Shown piece after piece: positions 7,009 through 13,962 of a DNA stretch of 18,715 bases. The stretch comes from an uncultured Luteimonas sp. GTDB taxonomy: Bacteria; Pseudomonadota; Gammaproteobacteria; Xanthomonadales; Xanthomonadaceae. Position 1 is the first letter of the stretch, and each line of letters begins with the position of its first letter. Location of the stretch: contig CALLKI010000094.1 in NCBI GenBank assembly GCA_938008415.1, positions 1 to 18,715 of the forward strand, in the 5' to 3' direction. Under the pieces are notes generated by a model. It was given only the letters and a program-made list of their open reading frames with translations. It was not told the origin of the DNA and ran no database searches. The position numbers and the translations under genes were made by a program.

Positions 7009-7751
7009 GCGGCTTCTCCCGAATCGAGCCCGGCGAGGTGGACGAACACGTCCTCGAGGTCGGCAAGGCCGGTCTGCTCACGCAGCTCCTCCGGCGTGCC
7101 GATGGCGCGCACTTCGCCGTGCGCGATGACCACGATCCGGTCGCACAGCGCGGCGACCTCCTGCATGATGTGGCTGGAGAAGATCACGCAGCGGCCCCCG
7201 GCCTTCAGTTCGCGCAGGAACGCGCGCAGGCCGCGGGTGGTCATTACGTCCAGGCCGTTGGTCGGTTCGTCGAGGATCACGTTGCGCGGATCGTGCACCA
7301 GCGCACGCGCGAGCGCGGTCTTGGTGCGCTGGCCCTGGCTGAAGCCCTCGGTCGGGCGGTCCAGGAAGTCGCGCATGTTCAATGTTTCCGCAAGCTCATC
7401 GATGCGGGCGTCGATGGTCGCGTCGTCCAGGCCGTGGAGCCGGCCGAAGTAGCGGATGTTCTCGCGCGCGGTCAGCCGCTTGTACACCCCGCGGGCGTCG
7501 GGCAGCACGCCCAGCCGGCGGCGTACCGTGGCCGGATCGGTGGCCGCGTCGATGCCGTCCACCTCGATCCGCCCCTGGTCCGGCTTCATCAGCGTGTACA
7601 GCATGCGCAGGGTCGTGGTCTTGCCCGCGCCGTTGGGGCCGAGCAGCCCGGTGATCTCGCCGTCGCGGGCCTCGAAGCCCACGCCCTTCACCGCGTGCAC
7701 GGTGCCGGCCCTGGTCTTGAACGATTTGTGCAGGTTCTCTAGTCGGATCAT
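7005..7751 (-). CDS. natA: ABC transporter ATP-binding protein, NatA family
   Basis: The 248-residue ATPase powers the permease encoded by the next gene. Walker A is GPNGAGKTT (38-46), the signature is FSQGQRTK (137-144), Walker B is VILDEP (158-163) with catalytic Glu162, the D-loop is GLD (166-168) and the switch His is H194. The Q-loop position reads LPD (83-85), so the usual Gln is Asp, a change I believe also occurs in related NatA proteins. The ATG at 7751 is one nucleotide from the stop of the upstream hydrolase gene, and GGGAG (complement of 7759-7763) is a well-placed Shine-Dalgarno. It is translationally linked to both neighbours. Confidence 0.92.
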   Translation of the reverse strand: MIRLENLHKSFKTRAGTVHAVKGVGFEARDGEITGLLGPNGAGKTTTLRMLYTLMKPDQGRIEVDGIDAATDPATVRRRLGVLPDARGVYKRLTARENIRYFGRLHGLDDATIDARIDELAETLNMRDFLDRPTEGFSQGQRTKTALARALVHDPRNVILDEPTNGLDVMTTRGLRAFLRELKAGGRCVIFSSHIMQEVAALCDRIVVIAHGEVRAIGTPEELREQTGLADLEDVFVHLAGLDSGEAA

Positions 7752-7752
7752 G

Positions 7753-9264
7753 TCACGGCTCCCAACCGTAGTAGCCGGCGAACGGCGGCTGTGCGGACAG
7801 GCGGTCGAGGCAGGCGGCGTCCAGCGACTTCGCGTCCGCGGTCTCGATGAACTGCGCGAGCAGCTTGGGCATGCAGCCGATGCCGATCACGTTGTGGCCC
7901 TGCCCGGGCAGCACGATGTGGCGCGCGTTGGGCAGCGTGGCGACCACCTCGTCGCCGTAGCGCGGCGGCGTGACGGGGTCGAATTCACCGCTGAGCGCCA
8001 GCAGCGGCAGGTCGCCCGCCAGCGGTTCGCGGAAGTTCTGCGCGCGCGTGCCGCGTGGCCAGACCTCGCACTGGACGGTCAGCATGTCGACCAGGTCGTT
8101 GCCCATGACGGTGGCGTCGTCGGCCGGGTCGCGGCGGAGGTCATCGGCGTCCTCGCTGCAGCTCACCGACAGGCTCATGCCGAGGGCGATCGAGTCGCCG
8201 ACGCTGCGCGAGAGCATGCGCGACTGCGCGAGCAGGCCCTCGTAGCGGCCCTGCGCGGCCTCGTGCAGGACCAGCGGCAGGGTCGCGGCCATCTCCGGGA
8301 CGTACGCGTACAGGCGCATGAGGCCCGCCAGGTGGCCGAAGCGCGGGACCTCGCGTCGCCATTCGCCGCTGACCGGATCGCGGTAGTCCACCGGCGGGAT
8401 GCCCCCGGCCTGCAGCCGCGCGCGCACCGTGGCCAGCAGTTCGCGCGGGTCGCCGAGGTTGCCGCGGCAGCCGGCGTCGGCGCGGCAGCGCTCGAACAGC
8501 GACTCCAGCGCGGCCTCGAGGTTGCGTGCGTGCTCCTGGCCCAGCACCAGCGTGTTCGGGACCACGGAATCGAGCACCACCGTGCGGGTGTGCTGCGGGT
8601 AGGTGGCGGCGAACTGCTGGGCGACGCGCGTGCCGTAGGAAATGCCGACCAGGTTCACCCGGTCCACGCCGAGCCTGCGGCGGACGAAGTCGAGGTCGCG
8701 CACGTGGTCGCCGGTGGTGTAGTAGCGCAGGTCGGCGGACTTCGACAGTTCGTCGCGGCAGCGCTCGGTGAACGCACGGATCGATGCGGCCGCGCCGGCG
8801 ACGTCGGTGAACAGGGTTTCGTCCTCGCCGTCCGGCCTGCAGTGCAGCGGGTTGGAACGGCCGGTGCCGCGCGCGTCCAGCAACAGGACGTGGCGGGTCC
8901 GGTTCACGTCGCGGAACGCCGTTTCCGCCATCGGGTAGGTCTCCTGCGCCGACTGCCCGGGGCCGCCGGCGATCATGAACACCGGATCGGGCTCGGCCAT
9001 GCCTTCGGCGGGGACCAGCGCCAGGGACAGCGTGATCCGGCGGCCGTCGGGCTCGTCGTGGTTTTCCGGCACCTCGATGCTGGCGCACTGGGCCTCCACC
9101 GAGCGGTTGGCGGCCGACAGCGAGCAGGGCTCGAACACCACCTCGCCGTAGCGCAGCAGGCCGTCGGCGCCGGCCCGAGGCCCCGCCGCCTCCTGCTGCC
9201 GCCCGCCGCAGGCGGACAGCGCCGCGGACAACGCAAGCACGGTCAACACTCTGGTTCGGGTCAT
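7753..9264 (-). CDS. Secreted alpha/beta-hydrolase lipoprotein, TAP-like (putative peptidase)
   Basis: The 503-residue protein has a lipoprotein signal ending in LSAC with lipidated Cys19. The fold follows the tripeptidyl-aminopeptidase / proline-iminopeptidase type: oxyanion region IAGGPGQS (98-105), LLLDARGTGRS (127-137), nucleophile elbow GISYGT with Ser209, acid Asp429 in GEFDPVTPP (426-434), and His457 in GQGHN. The C-terminal part fits the TAP-like domain. Several Cys residues (for example 47/60, 260/266, 369/399) could form disulfides, as expected for a periplasmic enzyme. I chose ATG 9264 over the longer open frame because a strong AGGAGG precedes it and a signal peptide follows. It is the first gene of an operon with natAB (1-nt gap). 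The substrate is unknown; peptidase or esterase are both possible. Confidence 0.88.
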   Translation of the reverse strand: MTRTRVLTVLALSAALSACGGRQQEAAGPRAGADGLLRYGEVVFEPCSLSAANRSVEAQCASIEVPENHDEPDGRRITLSLALVPAEGMAEPDPVFMIAGGPGQSAQETYPMAETAFRDVNRTRHVLLLDARGTGRSNPLHCRPDGEDETLFTDVAGAAASIRAFTERCRDELSKSADLRYYTTGDHVRDLDFVRRRLGVDRVNLVGISYGTRVAQQFAATYPQHTRTVVLDSVVPNTLVLGQEHARNLEAALESLFERCRADAGCRGNLGDPRELLATVRARLQAGGIPPVDYRDPVSGEWRREVPRFGHLAGLMRLYAYVPEMAATLPLVLHEAAQGRYEGLLAQSRMLSRSVGDSIALGMSLSVSCSEDADDLRRDPADDATVMGNDLVDMLTVQCEVWPRGTRAQNFREPLAGDLPLLALSGEFDPVTPPRYGDEVVATLPNARHIVLPGQGHNVIGIGCMPKLLAQFIETADAKSLDAACLDRLSAQPPFAGYYGWEP

Positions 9265-9460
9265 CTTCCCTCCTGGGTGGGATTTCGATGGCGGCGCCGG
9301 ACGCGGGGACGCGACGGGACGCCGCCGGATACGGGTATCGGGACGCCCGCGGGGCCCCAAGTGTGACCCGGAAGCGGCGGGCCGGGGACACCACGGGGCG
9401 CGGCGCGGGCCGGGCATGACGGCGTCACGGCCGCCCGGTGCCGCGCCCGGGACGCCATTG
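9265..9460. other. Gene-free spacer between fpr and the hydrolase operon
   Basis: These 196 bp should hold the hydrolase operon promoter and any fpr terminator. I see no T-tract terminator. The short palindrome GATACGGGTATC (9328-9339) lies about 65 bp upstream of the hydrolase start. TTGGGG on the minus strand (9360-9355) could be a weak -35. Part of this palindrome is shared with the region upstream of the secreted-protein gene at 13119. Confidence 0.45.
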
Positions 9461-10213
9461 CTAGCGGTTGCTGACGTACTTCTCGCGCCGGATCCGCGCG
9501 GGCGGGAAACCCGCGTCCTTCAGCTTCGCGAAGCAGGCATCGACCATGTCCGGGTTGCCGCACAGGTAGGCGATGTCGTGCTCCGGGTCGGGCGCGAACC
9601 CGTCGAGGAACTGCTGCACGTAGCCGTGGCGCGCGTCCGGGTGCGGCTCGCCGGGCATCTGCCGCGAGAAGCAGGGCACGAAGCGGAAGCCCGGGTGCGC
9701 GTCGGCGAAGGCACGGAACTCGTCGCCGTAGAGCAGGTCGGCCGGGGTGCGCACGCCGAACAGCAGCACCACCTCGATGCCGCGGGCGGCGATCAGTTCC
9801 TCCAGCTGCGGCAGCATCGAGCGGTAGGGCGTCACCCCGGTGCCGGTGGCGATCAGCAGGTAGCGCCGGTTGGCGTCGTTCGGCATCAGGCAGAAGCGGC
9901 CGTACGGCCCGCTGGCCATCACCGTGTCGCCGATCTCCATGCCCTGGAACAGGGCCGTGGCCGCGCCGCCCGGGACGTAGCTGACCGCGATCTCCACGTC
10001 CCCGTCCGGTTCCGGCGCGTGCCCCCGGCGGGTGGCCAGCGAGTAGGAGCGCTTAGTCGGGGTGCCGTCGGCGTAGTGGAAGTGGACCTGGATGAACTGC
10101 CCCGGGATGAAGTCCAGGGGGTGGCCGTCGCCGCGCCGGAAGGAAAGGTGCGCGATCGTGGGCGCCAGCATGCGCCTGCCGGTCAGGATGAGCGGGAACT
10201 GGATGATGGCCAA
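9461..10213 (-). CDS. fpr: Ferredoxin--NADP+ reductase
   Basis: This FAD enzyme moves electrons between NADPH and ferredoxin or flavodoxin. From TTG 10213 it has 250 residues, close to the family norm. The FAD motif is RSYSLA (55-60), followed by ASGPYGRFCL (100-109). The NADP-binding loop is ATGTGVTPYRSM (122-133) and CGNPDM is at 218-223. The C-terminus is REKYVSNR, with a Tyr near the end that may stack on the flavin. The frame is open further upstream to an ATG at 10366, but that would overlap the divergent yadG start and add unrelated residues, and no other ATG or GTG lies in frame, so TTG is the best start. No clear Shine-Dalgarno is visible. It is a single-gene unit. Confidence 0.88.
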   Translation of the reverse strand: MAIIQFPLILTGRRMLAPTIAHLSFRRGDGHPLDFIPGQFIQVHFHYADGTPTKRSYSLATRRGHAPEPDGDVEIAVSYVPGGAATALFQGMEIGDTVMASGPYGRFCLMPNDANRRYLLIATGTGVTPYRSMLPQLEELIAARGIEVVLLFGVRTPADLLYGDEFRAFADAHPGFRFVPCFSRQMPGEPHPDARHGYVQQFLDGFAPDPEHDIAYLCGNPDMVDACFAKLKDAGFPPARIRREKYVSNR

Positions 10214-10258
10214 GGGGAAATGGGACGCTCTGGTCCGGGCATGGGCCGGTGGGGCGCC

Positions 10259-10265
10259 TATACTA
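10259..10265. promoter_or_regulatory. Overlapping divergent -10 elements (fpr / yadG)
   Basis: TATACT on the plus strand (10259-10264) and TAGTAT on the minus strand (10265-10260) overlap in the 91-bp gap between the divergent fpr and yadG. Both are good -10 hexamers in otherwise GC-rich DNA, but neither has a clear -35. The plus-strand one is 40 bp from the yadG ATG. Confidence 0.5.
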
Positions 10266-10304
10266 ACCGCCGCACGCCGCACACAGCGCGGCCGGACGCA
10301 TCGT

Positions 10305-11263
<959 letters not shown>

Positions 11264-11267
<4 letters not shown>

Positions 11268-12058
11268 GCGGGGAATACCTGGCCAGCCCCGCGCGCGCCA
11301 ACTGGGTCGCGCTGCGGACCATCGTGCGCCGCGAGGTGGCGCGCATCCTGCGCATCTGGGGCCAGACCCTGGTGCCGCCGGCGATCACCATGACCCTGTA
11401 CTTTCTGATCTTCGGCGGCCTGATCGGCTCCCGGATCGGCGACATGGGCGGCTTCACCTACATGGAGTTCATCGTCCCCGGCCTGGTGATGATGAGCGTG
11501 ATCCAGAACAGCTACGGCAACATCTCCTCGAGCTTCTTCGGCGCCAAGTTCGGGCGCCACGTCGAGGAGCTGCTGGTCAGCCCGATGCCGAGCTGGGTGA
11601 TCCTCGGCGGCTACGTCGCCGGCGCGGTGGTGCGCGGCCTGATGGTCGGCGCGATCGTGCTCGGGATCGCGATGTTCTTCACCACCGTGCGCGTCCCGCA
11701 CCCGCTGGTGATGCTCTCCACCGTGCTGCTCGGTGCCACGATCTTCTCGCTGGCCGGCTTCATCAACGCGGTGTACGCGAAGAAGTTCGACGACGTGGCG
11801 ATCGTGCCGACCTTCATCCTCACCCCGCTGACCTACCTGGGCGGCGTGTTCTACTCGGTGAAGCTGCTGCCGGCCTGGGCCGAGACCGCGACCCACTTCA
11901 ACCCGGTGTTCTACATGGTCAACGCGTTCCGCTACGGCCTGCTCGGCGTGTCCGACGTGTCGCTGTGGATGGCGTTCGCGCTGATGCTCGGGTTCGTCGC
12001 GGCGCTCGGCGCGCTGGCCCTGTGGCTGCTCGGCCGCGGCGTCGGCCTGCGCAGTTGA
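11264..12058 (+). CDS. yadH: ABC-2 type permease, YadH family
   Basis: The 264-residue inner-membrane protein has six predicted helices (about 36-56, 66-86, 114-139, 149-170, 179-199 and 235-258). Family signatures include GFTYMEFIVPGLVMMSVI (63-80), FGRHVEELLVSPMPSW (96-111) as the cytoplasmic coupling segment, and LTPLTYLGGVFYS (186-198). It starts in the ATGA overlap with yadG and should be translated with it to form a two-subunit exporter. Length and motifs match E. coli YadH (about 256 residues). The substrate is unknown; relatives of the ABC-2 class move drugs, polysaccharides or lipids. Confidence 0.94.
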
Positions 12059-12064
12059 AGTGAA

Positions 12065-12097
12065 GCGGCGGCCGCGGCACCGCGCCACGGCCGCCGC
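12065..12097. terminator. GC-rich hairpin between convergent genes
   Basis: GCGGCGGCCG pairs with CGGCCGCCGC (10 bp) around a 13-nt loop. It starts 7 bp after the yadH stop and ends 6 bp before the stop of the minus-strand gene. No T tract follows on either strand. Position favours a two-way terminator or transcript barrier, but the missing T run keeps confidence low. Confidence 0.4.
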
Positions 12098-12102
12098 CCG
12101 GC

Positions 12103-13119
12103 TCACGGCCTGAGCGTCAGGTAGGTGACGCTCCACTGGATCGGGTCGTCGGTGTTGTTGTCCTGGAATCTGAAGCCGCCGTTGCCATCGCCGTTGACGG
12201 CGAACGACAGCAGGTGGTGGTCGCTGTTGTTGAAGGTGAAGTCGAAGCCCTGCAGGGCGTCGATGCGGCTCGGCGGCGTGACCGGGCGCCGGCTGCCGCC
12301 GGCCATCGCCCCCTCGCGCTGGATGCGCGCGTTCGGGACCCAGGCGTACTGCACCATGACCCGGTAGCCGCGGTAGCGGCCGGCCATGCGCCGGATGGAA
12401 TGGGAGCTGGCGCGCTGCAGCACCTCGGCCGAGGCGATCGGGATGACCGTCTCCATGATGCCCGGCAGCGGCGCCACGGCATTGAGCACGGCCGCGCCGA
12501 GCGTGGCTTCCAGGCCGCGGAAATCCATGCCCTGGTCGTCGGTGAGCGAGACCACGATGCTGTTGCGCTCCGGCACGGCCCAGACCGCGATGTTGCGCAG
12601 GTTGGCGTCGGTGCCGTCGGCGCGGCGGAACTCGAACCCGGACAGCACCAGGGTCGAGTCGGCGGGCGCCTCCCCGGGCAGCGGGATCTCGAACTTGCCG
12701 CCGCCCTCGGCGACCACCTGCTGCACGCGGATGCCGGGGATCGAGACGAACTGCGCGCGCGCCGAGAACGGGTCGTCGCCGTTCTGGTCGGCGAGCGCGA
12801 AGCGCACGAAGCGGCCCTCCGGCATCACCCCGATCCGGCGCAGCTTGTGGTCACCGTTGTTGAACGACAGCGCGAACCCGGACAGCGCCCAGCCCTCGGG
12901 CAGGGGCGTGTCCAGCGCGCCCACGCCGTTGTCGCGCAGGCCGTCCACCGCGGCCGCGGGGCGGGCCAGCGGCCGCGCGGGCAGCGTGACGCGCAGCTGG
13001 CTGGCGGCCTGCGGGCGCAGGACCGGTTTGCCGGGGGTCTGGGCGCCGGGGGATCCGGGAAGGGACGCGATGACGGCGCCCAGCAGGGACGCCATGCAAA
13101 GGGGGCGGAAGATGGCCAT
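12103..13119 (-). CDS. Secreted protein of unknown function with three internal repeats
   Basis: I do not recognise a family. The 338-residue product has a signal peptide (MAIFRPLCMASLLGAVIAS, likely cleavage after SPGA near residue 26). A motif of the form L-x-G-F-x-(F/L) ... D-x-x-L-x-x-(I/F)-x-V occurs at 79-98, 159-179 and 289-308. The first and last copies share SFNNGDH / TFNNSDH. Each is followed 8-10 residues later by a second strand-like motif with Asp-rich centre (DQNGDDP, TDDQGMD, DNNTDDP). This suggests repeated beta-rich units, possibly metal- or ligand-binding. A GTG at 13131 (MSRN...) is an alternative start; I prefer ATG 13119 because GGAG lies 11 nt before it. It is convergent with yadH and divergent from the sigma factor gene. 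Confidence 0.8.
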   Translation of the reverse strand: MAIFRPLCMASLLGAVIASLPGSPGAQTPGKPVLRPQAASQLRVTLPARPLARPAAAVDGLRDNGVGALDTPLPEGWALSGFALSFNNGDHKLRRIGVMPEGRFVRFALADQNGDDPFSARAQFVSIPGIRVQQVVAEGGGKFEIPLPGEAPADSTLVLSGFEFRRADGTDANLRNIAVWAVPERNSIVVSLTDDQGMDFRGLEATLGAAVLNAVAPLPGIMETVIPIASAEVLQRASSHSIRRMAGRYRGYRVMVQYAWVPNARIQREGAMAGGSRRPVTPPSRIDALQGFDFTFNNSDHHLLSFAVNGDGNGGFRFQDNNTDDPIQWSVTYLTLRP

Positions 13120-13179
13120 GTTCCTGCTCACTCCATTCGGGTCTGCGCACGACGCGCACTTCTCACGTACGCAGGACGG

Positions 13180-13213
13180 GCCCGCCGACTGCCAGCCGGC
13201 GGGCGTGGCAGTC
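13180..13213. promoter_or_regulatory. Two overlapping inverted repeats (alternative hairpins)
   Basis: GCCCGCCG (13180-13187) pairs with CGGCGGGC (13197-13204), and GACTGCCA (13187-13194) pairs with TGGCAGTC (13206-13213). The stems interlock, so only one can form at a time. They lie 61-94 bp upstream of the minus-strand secreted-protein start. They could be an attenuator, an operator pair, or chance in GC-rich DNA. Confidence 0.4.
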
Positions 13214-13349
13214 CGCGCGCGCGGATTGCGGGTATCGGGTCAGACCGGCGGAAGTTCACGGGGAACGTGATGCACAGTGCAGCATGCAGGGCCGGCCGAT
13301 GGGCCCGCCGCCCGGGCGCGGGAATGTCGCGGAATTTGACGCGCGGCAT

Positions 13350-13365
13350 GACGCGCGCGCGCGTC
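13350..13365. promoter_or_regulatory. 16-bp perfect palindrome, possible operator
   Basis: GACGCGCGCGCGCGTC is its own reverse complement and lies 48 bp before the sigma factor ATG. A partial copy of its left arm (GACGCGCGG, 13338-13346) lies just upstream, so the arm is in tandem. It could bind a dimeric regulator or adopt Z-DNA; no known box is recognised. Confidence 0.35.
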
Positions 13366-13413
13366 CGCGGTTACCCTTGCCCACTTGCACGGGGGGTTGG
13401 GGGTCGGGGGGAC

Positions 13414-13962
13414 ATGGCCAACGAGATCACCCGGTTGCTGGAGCAGGTCCGCGCCGGGGACGTGAAGCAGCTGTCGGTGGTGTTCGAGCGGCTGTATCCG
13501 CAACTGCGGCAGATCGCCGCCGCGCGCCTGCAGTCCGGCGAGCGCACCCTCACCCCGACCATGCTGGTCCACGAGCTGTACCTGCGCGCCGTCAGCGGCG
13601 AGCCGCTGTGCGCCAGCGACGAACGCCACTTCTTCACCACCGCGGCCAAGGCGATGCGCTGGATCATGGTGGACCACGCGCGCCGCCGCACGGCCGGCAA
13701 GCGTGGCGGCGACCAGGCCGCGATCACCCTGACCGACTCGCTGCCGGCGCCGGCCACCGACGCCGGGCTGCTCGACCTCGAGGACGCGCTGGAGGCGCTC
13801 GGCGCGGTCAACCCGCAGCAGCGCGAGATCGTCGAGCTGCACTGGTTCGCCGGCCTCGAGTTCGCGCAGATCGCGCGGCTGCTGGAATGTTCCGAGCGCA
13901 CCGTGTACCGCCAGTGGGAGCGCGCCCGGGCCTTCCTGCACGCCCAGCTCTCGGGGGGCTGA
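13414..13962 (+). CDS. ECF RNA polymerase sigma factor, likely phosphorylation-controlled (ECF43-like / Sig-70_X6)
   Basis: The 182-residue protein has sigma region 2 (about 20-95) and region 4 (about 120-180) with the helix-turn-helix EFAQIARLLECSERTVYRQW (149-168). Region 2.2 reads TPTMLVHELYLRA (47-59): the acidic DAED of most ECF factors, which contacts the polymerase clamp, is replaced by Thr47-Pro-Thr49-Met. VDHARRRTAGKRGG (86-99) is typical of the Sig-70_X6 group. In the related EcfP (ECF43) of Vibrio a threonine in this region is phosphorylated by the partner kinase PknT to activate the factor. The kinase gene here starts in the next base after the stop, and no anti-sigma gene is present. 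ATG 13414 gives the family-like start; the upstream open frame is non-coding. The role assignment for this protein is inference. Confidence 0.9.
   Translation: MANEITRLLEQVRAGDVKQLSVVFERLYPQLRQIAAARLQSGERTLTPTMLVHELYLRAVSGEPLCASDERHFFTTAAKAMRWIMVDHARRRTAGKRGGDQAAITLTDSLPAPATDAGLLDLEDALEALGAVNPQQREIVELHWFAGLEFAQIARLLECSERTVYRQWERARAFLHAQLSGG

Larger units (their letters stand above)
13120..13413. other. Divergent intergenic region upstream of the ECF sigma gene
   Basis: About 294 bp without a gene, expected to carry promoters for the secreted protein (minus) and the sigma/kinase operon (plus). It holds two overlapping inverted repeats (13180-13213), a short repeat CACG-GGGAA-CGTG (13258-13270), a TTGACG (13336-13341) without a good -10, a 16-bp palindrome (13350-13365), and a G-rich tract abutting the sigma start codon (13391-13411). 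No small ORF or RNA gene is convincing. Confidence 0.5.

Noticed and set aside
7456..9366. 636-codon plus-strand frame opposite natA and the hydrolase
   Set aside because: Compositionally biased, no signal or domain; the minus-strand genes have full catalytic motifs.
10092..10304. Longer yadG start
   Set aside because: Overlaps the fpr coding region and exceeds the family length; ATG 10305 fits YadG.
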